A stretch of 64,000 nt of DNA from Pirellulales bacterium (GCA_019636335.1 JAHBXR010000011.1:62001-126000); one strand, 5' to 3'. Shown: positions 26,829 through 36,158, counted from the stretch's first letter. Notes: generated by a model from the letters alone, not told the origin. Program-made: numbers and translations.

Positions 26829-28528
26829 TGGCGGCGATCGCTCACCCGGCGATGTTCGATCTACTGCGCTTGCAGAGCCAGGGGCGTGCGCGGCGCATCG
26901 CGCGACGTTTTTGCCAGCCGCGGCGGTTGATCCTGTCGGCACTTGCCTGCGTGCTGGCGGTCGTCTGGCTGGGCAATGCCGCGATGACGGTCTGGCTGCG
27001 CGATCCGGCCGGCCCCACCACGCTCCGGGCGATGCTGTCGCTGGGGCTGTTGATGTACGCCGCGTGGCATTTTGCGAAGGCGGCATTCTTTCGCGCCGAA
27101 AGTCCCTTCGACTGGACCCCGGCCGAGCGCGAACTGCTCGACGCGATGCCCCTCCGCTCGCGCGATCTGGTGACGTATCAACTCGCTTCGGTCACCGTGA
27201 CCACGGTGCTCAAGGCGGCCTTGTTTACCGTCTTGCTGCTGCCCGATCTCCACAGTGTCACGCTCGGCTTGATCGGGTTGACGCTGGTGATGCTGCTGCT
27301 CGAAGTGCTGCGCATGGCGATCGAGATCGCCACGTGGGGCATGGGACGCGGCGCCTTTCTGATTTACCGCGCACTGGTGGTGACGGGCCTCATTGCGGCC
27401 GGTTTCGAGTTGGGACAGGCGGTGATCCAACTCGATACGTTCCGCGGTGAGATCAACGTCGGCGACGGGTTGCTCGCGCGGCTCGTCGATATCCTGGTGC
27501 AGGTCAATGCCTCGGGACTTGGTTACGCGACGCTCCCCTTTCAGCCGTTTATCCACCTGATCCTTGCCGATCGGCTCACCTCGGCTCATCTCGTCCTGGC
27601 GGCATTCGCGGCCACCCTGGTGCTGATCTTTGCCTGCGGGGTGATCGGTCTGCATGCCCTCACGGTACTGGCGGTGGCACGCCGTCAGCGTCGCGACTAT
27701 CGGAATCAGCGCCCCGCACAAGTGGACTCGGCAAAAAACCAGCAGCACACGCGGCACCCGAGCAGTTGGATGGGATTTCCCTACGTGCCCCATCTCGCCG
27801 GAGCGGGCGCGATGGCGTGGCGCCAATTGGTGGGCGCGGGACGCCAGTGGGGGAGCCTGCTCACGGCGATGATCGCCCCGGCCGTGTTGGCCAGCGCCCC
27901 CTGCTTTGTCATCAAGAATCCTTACCTTGCGCTGGTCTTTACGATCGGCACGATGGCCTTCTATACGTTCCTGTTGTTGCCCACGGCGCTGCGGTTCGAT
28001 TTTCGTCGCGATCTCGATCACCTGGCCACCTTCAAGTGCCTGCCCATCTCGCCCTGCGCGGCGGCCATCGGGCAGATCGCCGCGCCCGTGGCGATCGCCA
28101 GCCTGTACCAACTGGGAGTGCTGGGGTTGGCAATCTTCGCGCGCGAGCTGCCGTGGTACTATTTACCCTTGTCGATGGTCGTGATGGTGCCGCTCAATGT
28201 GATGGTCTTTGCGCTCGACAACCTCATCTTCCTGCTCTACCCGCATCGTTTGCAGCAGGAAGGGCTGGAGATTTTTCTCCGCACGATGTTGACCTTCACG
28301 GGCAAAGGCCTGTTATTCTCGATCGGCCTGGCCGTGATCTCGGCCTGGGGCTTCGCGGCGGCCGCGATTGCCAACGCTTGCGCAGCTTCGACCGGAACCG
28401 CGTGGAGCGCGTTCAGCGTCTTCGCGGCCGGAATGGTGGCCGGACCGACGCTCCTGGCGATCGTGACGCTCTATGTCTTGAGCCGGACCTACGGCCGTCT
28501 CGACCCGATCGAGGATGTTCCTCGCTGA
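26828..28528 (+). CDS. ABC-2 type permease
   Basis: Membrane component of the exporter, 566 residues with about twelve hydrophobic segments (first at about 34-52, then 65-82, 115-145, 160-185, 245-275, 355-400 and several to the C-terminus). The length and two-halves pattern suggest a fused or large ABC-2 permease. It begins at the ATG overlapping the ATPase stop by one base. The frame is open far upstream, but that part duplicates the ATPase region in another phase. Substrate unknown. Confidence 0.9.
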   Translation: MAAIAHPAMFDLLRLQSQGRARRIARRFCQPRRLILSALACVLAVVWLGNAAMTVWLRDPAGPTTLRAMLSLGLLMYAAWHFAKAAFFRAESPFDWTPAERELLDAMPLRSRDLVTYQLASVTVTTVLKAALFTVLLLPDLHSVTLGLIGLTLVMLLLEVLRMAIEIATWGMGRGAFLIYRALVVTGLIAAGFELGQAVIQLDTFRGEINVGDGLLARLVDILVQVNASGLGYATLPFQPFIHLILADRLTSAHLVLAAFAATLVLIFACGVIGLHALTVLAVARRQRRDYRNQRPAQVDSAKNQQHTRHPSSWMGFPYVPHLAGAGAMAWRQLVGAGRQWGSLLTAMIAPAVLASAPCFVIKNPYLALVFTIGTMAFYTFLLLPTALRFDFRRDLDHLATFKCLPISPCAAAIGQIAAPVAIASLYQLGVLGLAIFARELPWYYLPLSMVVMVPLNVMVFALDNLIFLLYPHRLQQEGLEIFLRTMLTFTGKGLLFSIGLAVISAWGFAAAAIANACAASTGTAWSAFSVFAAGMVAGPTLLAIVTLYVLSRTYGRLDPIEDVPR

Positions 28529-28589
28529 TCACCGCCGCGCCGGAGCGAACTCAGCCGCTGGCTTGGGCGTAAGACGAAGGGAGACCCGC

Positions 28590-29324
28590 ATGGAAACCGA
28601 TTACAACACGATCGCTGCCCTGTACAAACGCGCCAAGGAACAGCCGTGGCGCGACGCCGTCGAGACCTATTCGTTGATGAATCTGGTTGGCGATCTGTCG
28701 GGCAAACGCGTGGTCGATGTCGCCTGCGGCGAGGGTTTTTTTACTCGCAAGCTGCGCCAGCAAGGCGCGGCCGAAGTGTTAGGAGTCGACATTTCCGAGC
28801 GCATGATCGAACTGGCCTGTGCCGAGGAAGCCATTCGCCCGTTCGGGATCGACTATCGTGTCGAAGATGCCCGCGATCTCGGGGTGCAGCAGGATTTCGA
28901 CCTGGCGGTCTCCGCCTGGCTGCTCGTTTACGCGCACGATCGGGCCGAGCTGGCGCGGATGTGCCAGGGCCTGGCGCGCAGGCTTCGTCCCGGCGGACGT
29001 TTCGTCACGCTGACGACGAATCCCGGACTGTACCACTTTGCGGTGCCCGACTACACAAAATACGGCTTTACCATTCAGGTCGAAGATCGCGTCTACGAAG
29101 GAGCGCCGATCGAGTGGACCATCCTGCTCGACGACACGTCGTTCGGCATCGAGAACTACTACCTGCCGCTCGAAGCGTACGAAGCGGCGTTCCTCGAGGC
29201 GGGGTTCCGCGAGGTGAAGTTTCACACGCCCACGTTGTCGCCGGCCGCGAGCGAGGGCAGCGATTACTGGACCGATTTTCTCGAGCGTCCGCCGGCGATA
29301 CTGCTCGATTGCGTGCGAGCCTAG
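28590..29324 (+). CDS. Class I SAM-dependent methyltransferase
   Basis: A 244-residue soluble methyltransferase. The SAM-binding motif I is VVDVACGEGFFT (about 41-52), acidic loop VLGVDIS, motif II around VEDARDLG and DLAVSAWLLVYAHD, and the 'LRPGGRFVTLT' motif. It starts at ATG 28590 with GAAGGGAG upstream. It follows the ABC exporter by 61 bases on the same strand and may belong to it. Substrate unknown; the family covers small molecules such as quinones, lipids and secondary metabolites. Confidence 0.9.
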   Translation: METDYNTIAALYKRAKEQPWRDAVETYSLMNLVGDLSGKRVVDVACGEGFFTRKLRQQGAAEVLGVDISERMIELACAEEAIRPFGIDYRVEDARDLGVQQDFDLAVSAWLLVYAHDRAELARMCQGLARRLRPGGRFVTLTTNPGLYHFAVPDYTKYGFTIQVEDRVYEGAPIEWTILLDDTSFGIENYYLPLEAYEAAFLEAGFREVKFHTPTLSPAASEGSDYWTDFLERPPAILLDCVRA

Positions 29325-29328
29325 TTCG

Positions 29329-30030
29329 CTAGAGAGGCGCGTGCGGCGCCTCGGCGGCGCGTTGCTTCAACCTGGCATGCAGGCGATGCCGCGCCCACCA
29401 GCCCGTCGAAGTGCCGTCGAGTTCGATCTCTTGCAAGGCGGGCAACTCGTCGGCCACTTCGAGCGCTTGATTCGTGATCGGCGTATGCGACAGATCCAAA
29501 CGTTTCAACAGGCCAAACCGGGCCAGCTTGAGGACCGATTCGTCCGAGATCTGGCAGCCCGGTAGTTCGATGGCTCGCAGTTCGCGCAGGGCCACATACT
29601 CTTCGAGCATGGCCGCGATGATCGCCTCTCCCTGAGCAGCCCCCTCGGCGCGAACGGAGACGGCCGTCTCCGCGAGTTGAGCAAAATCCCCTAGCGAGCT
29701 CTTCAGCCAATCCTGGCTCATCGTGGTCACGACCGCGCCTAGCGCGGCGAGCCTGTCGACGGCGCTGCCGAGCGCCAGGTAATGCTCCATCTGCGCGCCG
29801 ATCCAGTTCCGCCGATCGGCGTGAAATTGGAGATATGCCTGGGCCTGCTCGAAGGCCTCGTGCAGCGCTTGAAAGGCCTCGACCGTTCCGCCTCGATCGG
29901 GATGCGCCTGCTTGGCCTGCTCGCGATACGCCTGGTGGACGTCTTCGAGCGTATACGGAGGAGCGAGCCCCAACGTGGCCATGAACGTCGGCCGGGGATC
30001 ACGCCAATCGCCGTGTGCGGGTTGAGCCAT
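29329..30030 (-). CDS. J-domain / leucine-rich repeat fusion protein
   Basis: A 233-residue cytoplasmic protein. From the ATG giving MAQPAHGDWRDP, a J-domain spans about 15-75: 'APPYTLEDVHQAYREQAKQAHPDRGGT', with HPD at 43-45, the residues that stimulate DnaK. A helical middle follows (80-150), then leucine-rich repeats (about 150-215; 'LRELRAIELPGCQISDESVLKLARFGLLKRLDLSHTPI', 'LPALQEIELDGTSTG'). No zinc-finger or substrate-binding DnaJ domains. Probably a specialised DnaK co-chaperone that recognises clients through the LRR part. The stop codon is 5 bases from the convergent methyltransferase. Confidence 0.85.
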   Translation of the reverse strand: MAQPAHGDWRDPRPTFMATLGLAPPYTLEDVHQAYREQAKQAHPDRGGTVEAFQALHEAFEQAQAYLQFHADRRNWIGAQMEHYLALGSAVDRLAALGAVVTTMSQDWLKSSLGDFAQLAETAVSVRAEGAAQGEAIIAAMLEEYVALRELRAIELPGCQISDESVLKLARFGLLKRLDLSHTPITNQALEVADELPALQEIELDGTSTGWWARHRLHARLKQRAAEAPHAPL

Positions 30031-30123
30031 GAATGATGTTCGATAGAGTCGGGTGCGCGGGCAGGACAGCGTGCTTCTGCGATTATGGCTCAACAATCGG
30101 CCGCGTCTACAGCGTGAGCGGTG

Positions 30124-30329
30124 TCAGACGCTGCCGGAAATGCAATTGTGGGGCCAACAGGATCCGTGGTGGGCGGGTTCGCGCGAGACGCTCATTTCGA
30201 GTCCGGCACTGTCGTAGACGGGGGTGCCACCGATGACGTTATAGGCCAGACTGCCCTTGTAGGAATCGGCACGTCGAACGGAGCCCATCCGGCATGTGTG
30301 GCAGGGGAACGTCAAGTACCGGCCCGAGG
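30124..30329 (-). other. Possible gene remnant with coding-like codons
   Basis: Just past the stop of the pre-peptidase-domain gene, the minus strand keeps an open, GC3-rich reading frame ending at a TGA at 30124-30126. It reads like protein (for example 'DSYKGSLAYNVIGGTPVYDSAGLEMS') but has no proper start or ribosome site; the best Met is near 30288. I do not recognise it. It could be a decayed gene or chance. Confidence 0.25.
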
Positions 30330-31988
30330 TTACTTCGCCGCCGGCTTCGAGACGGTCAGCCACAAGTCGTGGAGTTTTGCCCCAGCATGCCCGGGCACCG
30401 TGATGGTTGCCGCTTGGGGCGATTGTTCTCCCACGCGGCCCGTGATGCGGATGGGCTGGCTTGCCAGGGGGGCGTCTGCCGCGGCCGTGAGCTTGAGCGT
30501 TACCTTGGCCTTCGAGTCGTCGCTGGCTTGCGAGGTGGCCGCTTCGACCGTGACGCCGGCCGGAAGTTGATCGGCCGTGACGGCAATCGCCTCGGCGAAA
30601 CCGTGGCGGCGCTCGATCGTCACGGGTACTTCCACCGTGGCTCCGGCGGCCAAGACAACCTCGTGCGAGCCCACGCTGAGCCGAAACTCGGGCAGGGCCC
30701 GCTCGATCGTCAGCCGGTAGACGAAACGCTCGCCCGCAGCGCGATGGCGATCCGCGACGACGACTCGTAGCGTGCCTGCCGCCGTCGCCGTGTAGGTCAG
30801 TTCGGCGTCGCGCAGCTCGCCGATGTCGTCGGCCGTGGCAAGTGCCTTGCCGTCGGCGTCGAGCAGCTCGAGCACGGGATCGAGATCATATCCCAACCCA
30901 CGGCTCTCGATATGGATCGAAAGGATCGTGCCTTGCTCGACCGCGAACGCGTAGACGTCTTTCTCTCCCACGGTATCGATACGACCTGTGATCGTGACGG
31001 GCAGGGGCACCGTTTGCGGAGCTTCGAGCGAGCTGGGCTCCACTTCCAACAGGCTTTCGTGCGCGACGACCGGCACGCGCAAGGCGCCGGTCAATACTTC
31101 GCTGGCCAGATCCAGCTCGAAGTCTTCGTGGGGCGTGGCGACAAGGGGGGGCAGATTGGCGGGCAGATTCCAACCCTGCGGCTCGAGCGTGACGGGAACC
31201 GTGCTCGACACCGCCAACGGACGCGTCGCGTCGACATAGGGCCCGGTTGTCAGCAGCAGGCGATACAGGTGGTCGCCGCCGCCATCGAAGCCGATCGTGC
31301 TATTCGGCGTTGACGGAAAGCCGAACACGCGCACGTGCCAGATGCCATCGCGCGGCACTTGAAAAGCCAGCCGCGGATCGAGTCCCAGATGATCTTCGTT
31401 CTGCGCTTGTACGAAGCCGTCGGCAGAGACGATCTGCAGCACCGCGTCCATGGGCGAATCGAGTGGCGATTGCGCGTCGAGATCGGCGACGAGCCATTGC
31501 CCCGCCTTGGCCGGAATCGCAAAGAGATCGACATCGCCACCCTTGTTGAGCTGGGCATTGACCAGCAGCGTATTCGTCGCGGCCGCGGCATCGCCCAGCG
31601 GTTGCGCCGCTTCGTGCTTGTCGTTCGGCTCGACCTCGGTCACCTCGGGCACGGTGCCGACGATCAAGGGGCGCGGCACGCCCGAGCCGGTTTCGTCGTA
31701 GAGGCGAATCCAGTAGGTACCCGGCCGCGCGTCTGCCGCTGCGCGGACGGCGAACTGGCCGTTCTTTTCGAGCGGCGTGACTTCCAGGCCGGGGCGATCG
31801 ATCCAGACGCGAACGGGCCAGACCTCGAACTTGCCCGTCGCGGTCGTTTCGACGTTCTGCCCACGCTGCACGCCGGGGGGAAAGAAGTAACGCACCTCAG
31901 GAGCCGCAAGCAGCGCGCGTGAAGAAAGCCCTTGTCCGACCGCCAGCGCGATCAGGAGCCACCAGGTTCTCGACGACAAACCAGCCAC
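30330..31988 (-). CDS. Pre-peptidase C-terminal domain protein
   Basis: Exported 552-residue protein, last gene of the operon. Signal peptide MAGLSSRTWWLLIALAVGQGLSS is followed by an Ig-like N-terminal part (30-110), then two PPC (pre-peptidase C-terminal) beta-sandwich domains with the hallmark 'EVEPNDKHEAAQPL...GDVDLFAI' (about 120-250) and 'TGRIDTVGEKDVYAFAVEQG' (about 335-430), and a final Ig-like domain. The PPC 'EPND...DVD/EKD' motif is clear. Such proteins accompany DUF1501/DUF1549 partners in planctomycetes. Its start is 9 bases after the DUF1501 stop, so it is co-transcribed. Confidence 0.88.
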   Translation of the reverse strand: MAGLSSRTWWLLIALAVGQGLSSRALLAAPEVRYFFPPGVQRGQNVETTATGKFEVWPVRVWIDRPGLEVTPLEKNGQFAVRAAADARPGTYWIRLYDETGSGVPRPLIVGTVPEVTEVEPNDKHEAAQPLGDAAAATNTLLVNAQLNKGGDVDLFAIPAKAGQWLVADLDAQSPLDSPMDAVLQIVSADGFVQAQNEDHLGLDPRLAFQVPRDGIWHVRVFGFPSTPNSTIGFDGGGDHLYRLLLTTGPYVDATRPLAVSSTVPVTLEPQGWNLPANLPPLVATPHEDFELDLASEVLTGALRVPVVAHESLLEVEPSSLEAPQTVPLPVTITGRIDTVGEKDVYAFAVEQGTILSIHIESRGLGYDLDPVLELLDADGKALATADDIGELRDAELTYTATAAGTLRVVVADRHRAAGERFVYRLTIERALPEFRLSVGSHEVVLAAGATVEVPVTIERRHGFAEAIAVTADQLPAGVTVEAATSQASDDSKAKVTLKLTAAADAPLASQPIRITGRVGEQSPQAATITVPGHAGAKLHDLWLTVSKPAAK

Positions 31989-31997
31989 AGGGAACCT

Positions 31998-33347
31998 CTA
32001 ACCCATCAGCTCGGCGATCGGTGTCGGATCGCTCACCAGGTGCGCTGGGCGTCCTTGCGGCGTGTAGAGCATCTTGTCGGGATCGATTCCCAGCTTGAGA
32101 TACACGGTCGAAACGAAGTTTTCGGGCGAAAGAATCCGCTCGCAGGCGGCGTAGCCCTTGCGGTCCGTAGCGCCCACGACTTGCCCGCCGGGCGTACCGC
32201 AACCGGCGAACAGGATCGACATGGCGTTGGCCCAGTGATCGCGCCCCGGCGAACTGCGATCGGCCAGGGTCGAGATCTTCGGCGTGCGGCCGAATTCGCC
32301 CAGGGCGATGACCATCGTCGTGTCGAGCAGTCCGCGGTCGTCGAGATCGTTGATGAGCGCCGCGATGGCCCCTTCGAACTGTGGCAGACGCTTGCGCATC
32401 GCCGGGAAGATCTCGCTGTGATGATCCCAACCGCCGTCGTAGAGCGTGATGAAGGGGACGCCCGCCTCGACCAGCCGCCGCGCGAGCAGCGCCCGCTGAC
32501 CCAGCGAATGGCGGCCGTAGGCATCGCGCGTGGCATCCGATTCCTGGCTGATGTCGAACGCGCGTTGAGCCTCCGGGCTGGTCACCAGGTCGTAGCCCTG
32601 GCGGTAGTATTCGTCGAGGGCGACGGCGGGATCGGCAGCCGCTTCATCCGTGATGCGGACGAAGCGGTCGACCATGCCGCGCAAGTCGCGGCGGCCGAGG
32701 AAGCGATCGTCGGTCAGCCCTTCTGGCAAGGCCACGTCGCGCACGCGGAAGCCCTTGTCGTTGGGATCACCCCCGACGACGAAAGGGGCATACTTGGCGC
32801 CGAGAAAGTTTGGTCCGCCGGAACGGGACATCGACGGCATCGAGAAGTATGCCGGCAGCCCTCCCGGGGCGCCACGCTGGTGGGCCGTGACCGAGCCCAT
32901 GCTGGGATGGAAGCTAACGAACGCGCCGCAACCGACCGGAATGCGCGGCGGCGCGCCGGTCATCATGTAGTGGTTGCCCGCGCCGTGATTCCCCTGGTTG
33001 TGCTGCACCGATCGTACGACGGCGATCTTGTCCGACATGGCCGCCAGCTTCGGCAGGTGCTCGGAGAAATGGACGCCTGGGATGCGCGTGGCCACGGTGC
33101 CCAATTCACCGCGGATTTCGACGGGGGCCTCGGGCTTGGGATCGAAGGTCTCGAAGTGCGAAGGTCCGCCGTCCATCCAGATCAGGATGCAGCTCGTCGG
33201 TCGTCGCGTCGTGATGCTCGACGACGTTTCGTTCGCCATGCCGCGCAGACGCAACAGGTCGACGAACCCCGCGCCACCCAACATGCCCAACCCCAACTGC
33301 AAGCAGTCGCGGCGAGACATTCCTTCGCAGTTCTTGCGTACTCGCAT
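31998..33347 (-). CDS. DUF1501 Tat-exported sulfatase-like protein
   Basis: 449 residues, middle gene of the operon. It has a twin-arginine-like start with CEGMSRRDCLQLGLGMLGGAG, then the family core IWMDGGPSHFETFDPKP, SVQHNQGNHGAGNHYM, 'DGGWDHHSEIF', and GEFGRTPKISTL with GRDHW. The ribosome site AGGAGA lies just before the ATG and overlaps the TAG stop of the DUF1549 gene upstream. Related to the solitary DUF1501 protein at 23245. Enzymatic activity of the family has not been established to my knowledge. Confidence 0.94.
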   Translation of the reverse strand: MRVRKNCEGMSRRDCLQLGLGMLGGAGFVDLLRLRGMANETSSSITTRRPTSCILIWMDGGPSHFETFDPKPEAPVEIRGELGTVATRIPGVHFSEHLPKLAAMSDKIAVVRSVQHNQGNHGAGNHYMMTGAPPRIPVGCGAFVSFHPSMGSVTAHQRGAPGGLPAYFSMPSMSRSGGPNFLGAKYAPFVVGGDPNDKGFRVRDVALPEGLTDDRFLGRRDLRGMVDRFVRITDEAAADPAVALDEYYRQGYDLVTSPEAQRAFDISQESDATRDAYGRHSLGQRALLARRLVEAGVPFITLYDGGWDHHSEIFPAMRKRLPQFEGAIAALINDLDDRGLLDTTMVIALGEFGRTPKISTLADRSSPGRDHWANAMSILFAGCGTPGGQVVGATDRKGYAACERILSPENFVSTVYLKLGIDPDKMLYTPQGRPAHLVSDPTPIAELMG

Positions 33348-33359
33348 GAACGGTTTCTC

Positions 33360-35582
33360 CTAGTCCTTGAACAGGAACTCGGGCGTATTGAGCAGGGCCC
33401 ACATCAAATCTTCCGTCGCTCGGCGTCGCGATTCGGAGCTATCGCCGAAGAGAGACACGGTCGCTGCGCGCTCTTCATCGCTCGGCAGCCGCGAGTAAAT
33501 CGCCAGGTAGAGCTCTTCGACGATCTGGTCCGCAGGCAGGTCGCTGGCCGCCAGCTTCGCGGCGCGGCCGTTGTCGCTCGTCACCTTCTCGTGAATGCGC
33601 GGGGCGTTCATCAGGTGCAGCGTCTGCACGACGGTCGAATCGGCCTGACGCTCGCACGGAGGATCCTGGTTGGCATCGGGACGTCCGAACGCGTCGAGGA
33701 AGAGCGAGTCGACGCGATTCGTCCAGATTTCGACCGAACGCGAGCCCGCCGGCACGCCGCTGAACGACTCGGGCACCCCCGTCACGTCGCACACGGCGTC
33801 GAGCAAGGTCTCGGCCCGCAGACGCTGGCGATAGTAGCGCGAGTAGTTGCGCGTATCGGAGGAATTTCGTTCGCTGGGGAGCGAATCGAGTTGATAGACC
33901 CGCGAATTGGCGATCGTGCGAATAAGCTGCTTCTGGTCGTAGTTCGCGTCGCGCAGTGCCTTGGCCAGCGCCTCGAGCAGCGGCGCGTTGCTGGGTGGGT
34001 TGGTGGCGCGAAGATCATCGACCGGATCGACGATGCCGCGTCCCATCAGATGCGCCCAGAGGCGGTTCGCCGCGACCTGGGCAAAGTAGCCCTGTTCGTC
34101 CGCCACCATCCACTCGAAGAGGATCTCGCGGGGGTCTTCCTCGGGCGTCGCCTCGCGCGTCGTGCCGAACAGGGGCTTGGGCGGCAGCACGGCGCCGGTG
34201 ATCGGGTGCGTCACCTTGCCGCTGGGGGCGGTGAAGACGATCTCCTCGCCGCCAGAAATTGGCGGCGACAGGCCGGTCCCCTTGCGCCCGAGTCGCGAGA
34301 AGTAAGCGGCCAGGCCGTAGAAGTCATCTTGTCCCCAGACTTCGAAGGGGTGGTGATGGCACTTCGCGCAATCGAGCCGCACCCCCAGAAAAAGCTGGCT
34401 CACCATCGTCACGATTTCGTCCGGCTCGCGGCGATCGCGAAAGACGGTGACGGCGCCATTGCGCCACGTGCTCCCCTGCGCCGTGACGATGCCATGCACC
34501 ATCTGGTCGTAGGGCAGGTTGCGGCGGAAGGCGTCGCGGATCCAGTTATCGAGGCTCAGCGTGGCCTTGATCCCCACGCGGTAGGGATTCGGCCGCAAGA
34601 GATCCATCCACTTGTTGGCCCAATGGTCGGCGTATTCCGGCCGCTCGAGCAAGGTGTCGATCTGCCGCGCGCGTTTATCGGGCGAAGGATCGGCCAGGAA
34701 CGCTCGCACCTCGTCCGCCGTGGGCAGACGGCCGATGAGGTCGAGATGCGCCCGGCGCAGGAACGTGCCATCGTCGCAGACGGCACTCGGCGTGATGCGC
34801 AATTGTTCCAGCTTCTGCCAGACCAGGTCGTCGATCGGGTTGTCGCGCGGCAGCGCGGCGTAGACCGCCGCATCGACCGAGCCCGCCAGGGGAATCGCCG
34901 TGTTCCACGTGGCGATGTTGTTCATGTAACGGGCCATGATCGTGGCCTCGCCGGCAAGCTGCCCGGCGCGTACGACGCCGGCCTCGTCGACCGACACCAC
35001 CGCCGGTTCGTTCGACTGAAAGGCGGTGACCCCGGTCACGACGCGCGTCGAACCATCGGAATACTTCGCCGTAACGGTGAGAGGTTGCTCCTGTCCCGCT
35101 TCGAGCAGTCGCTCGGGCGGGTCGAGCGAAATGGCTTCGAGCGTGGGATCGGCGGGCGTGCTGCGCGGCATGCCCAGCGTGATCCAACGGCGGATCACAT
35201 CGTACTGCGGGCCGGCCGGATCGAGCCGCCGTCCGCCACCATGCGAGACCGCCATGGTGGCCTTCTCCAGGAGCAGGCTCTTCTCGGGCGAAGCGGGAAA
35301 GACCCGTCGACCACGGGCCTCGAGCGCGATGGCGGCGTAGTCGAAGTCGGGGTCGAAGCCCAACAGCGACAGTTGAAAGCCGTTCTGTCCGCGTGCTTTG
35401 CCGTGGCAGGCCCCCGCGTTGCAACCGGCGGCCGTGAGGACCGGCATGACGTCGAGCTCGAACGTGAGTCGCCCGGCGCCATTGGTGGCCGCTACATTCT
35501 CGACAGCCCGGGTGTGGTCGACACAGACGAGCGCGACCAGACACGCGAGCAGCGAAACGGCAGTCTTGCGCAGCGTATCCAT
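33360..35582 (-). CDS. DUF1549/DUF1553 protein with cytochrome-like motifs
   Basis: Large planctomycete-specific exported protein, 740 residues, first gene of its operon. The ATG at 35580-35582 gives a signal peptide (MDTLRKTAVSLLACLVALVCVDHT). After it come a CNAGACHG motif (a haem-site-like C-x4-CH), a Big-2/Ig-like stretch (about 165-235), the DUF1549 domain (about 245-450) with a CAKCHHHP haem-type motif, and DUF1553 in the C-terminal part. The family occurs with DUF1501 partners in planctomycetes and verrucomicrobia and is thought to act in the periplasm on complex polysaccharides; that is an inference from context. Confidence 0.92.
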   Translation of the reverse strand: MDTLRKTAVSLLACLVALVCVDHTRAVENVAATNGAGRLTFELDVMPVLTAAGCNAGACHGKARGQNGFQLSLLGFDPDFDYAAIALEARGRRVFPASPEKSLLLEKATMAVSHGGGRRLDPAGPQYDVIRRWITLGMPRSTPADPTLEAISLDPPERLLEAGQEQPLTVTAKYSDGSTRVVTGVTAFQSNEPAVVSVDEAGVVRAGQLAGEATIMARYMNNIATWNTAIPLAGSVDAAVYAALPRDNPIDDLVWQKLEQLRITPSAVCDDGTFLRRAHLDLIGRLPTADEVRAFLADPSPDKRARQIDTLLERPEYADHWANKWMDLLRPNPYRVGIKATLSLDNWIRDAFRRNLPYDQMVHGIVTAQGSTWRNGAVTVFRDRREPDEIVTMVSQLFLGVRLDCAKCHHHPFEVWGQDDFYGLAAYFSRLGRKGTGLSPPISGGEEIVFTAPSGKVTHPITGAVLPPKPLFGTTREATPEEDPREILFEWMVADEQGYFAQVAANRLWAHLMGRGIVDPVDDLRATNPPSNAPLLEALAKALRDANYDQKQLIRTIANSRVYQLDSLPSERNSSDTRNYSRYYRQRLRAETLLDAVCDVTGVPESFSGVPAGSRSVEIWTNRVDSLFLDAFGRPDANQDPPCERQADSTVVQTLHLMNAPRIHEKVTSDNGRAAKLAASDLPADQIVEELYLAIYSRLPSDEERAATVSLFGDSSESRRRATEDLMWALLNTPEFLFKD

Positions 35583-36158
35583 AAGGCGGGAGTGTGGGGC
35601 AGGAGGAGGGGCAGGCAAGTACCCCACAATCTAGCCGGAACCCGAAGCCGGATCAATCTTTCTGGCGAATTCTCGGTTGGGCCGTATCGCCCGCGGAAGG
35701 ACTGCGGATCGTGGCGATTCTGCCAGCCGGCTCCTGCGCTATTAACGCCTCCAGCAGCGTCGTGGGGCCCTGCGTCACCAAAGCCGAGGAGTGAAGCTAT
35801 CTGGGGGGGCGATTGCAGGCCCCCCGAAAGCCCTGCTGCACTTTCTGAGAATTGAGCAATGTCACGCGGACAGTGCTGTGAACCCACCGAGACATCCACT
35901 CCGCGTCCCTCCCCCACCCACCCATAATGTGGGAGGAAAAAGGTGGAGGAACCTTTTTTCCACAGGAACCTTTTTTCCAGAGTCAATCGCTGGCGTATCA
36001 TGGGTGGGCACAAAGGTGCAGGAACCTTTTCCGTAGGTCGATCCCTGGCGTATCCTGAGCACCTATGGGACGTCCGCATCAAGCCGCCGAGGGAGAAAAG
36101 GTGTCAGAAACCATTCGGGAGCGCAGGTTAGGCTTTTGTCGTTTGGCCAAGTTGTGTG
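35583..36158. other. Gene-free stretch with A/T-tract direct repeats
   Basis: About 575 bases between two minus-strand operons. It holds a patch of imperfect direct repeats (35947-36062, listed separately) and a likely terminator-side hairpin around the CCCACCCATAATGTGGG motif near 35920. No coding sequence is convincing. Confidence 0.55.
35947..36062. repeat. Direct repeats with AGGAACCTTTT(TT)CC core
   Basis: A 17-base unit AGGAACCTTTTTTCCA(C/G) occurs twice in tandem (35947-35963 and 35964-35980). The second copy continues into GTCAATCGCTGGCGTATC, and this combined 44-base stretch recurs 56 bases later at 36020-36062 as AGGAACCTTTTCC plus GTCGATCCCTGGCGTATC. An AAAAGGTGTCAG fragment at about 36096 may be a further, degraded relative. 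The pattern resembles intergenic REP/BIME-like elements. Confidence 0.7.

Noticed and set aside
26861-28111. A 416-codon minus-strand open frame over the ABC-2 permease
   Set aside because: Antisense to the permease, which has clear membrane helices and is coupled to its ATPase.
31932-35855. A very long open frame (over 1300 codons) on the plus strand across the DUF1501/DUF1549 operon
   Set aside because: It is antisense to three well-supported genes with recognised motifs. Long spurious antisense frames are expected at this GC content.
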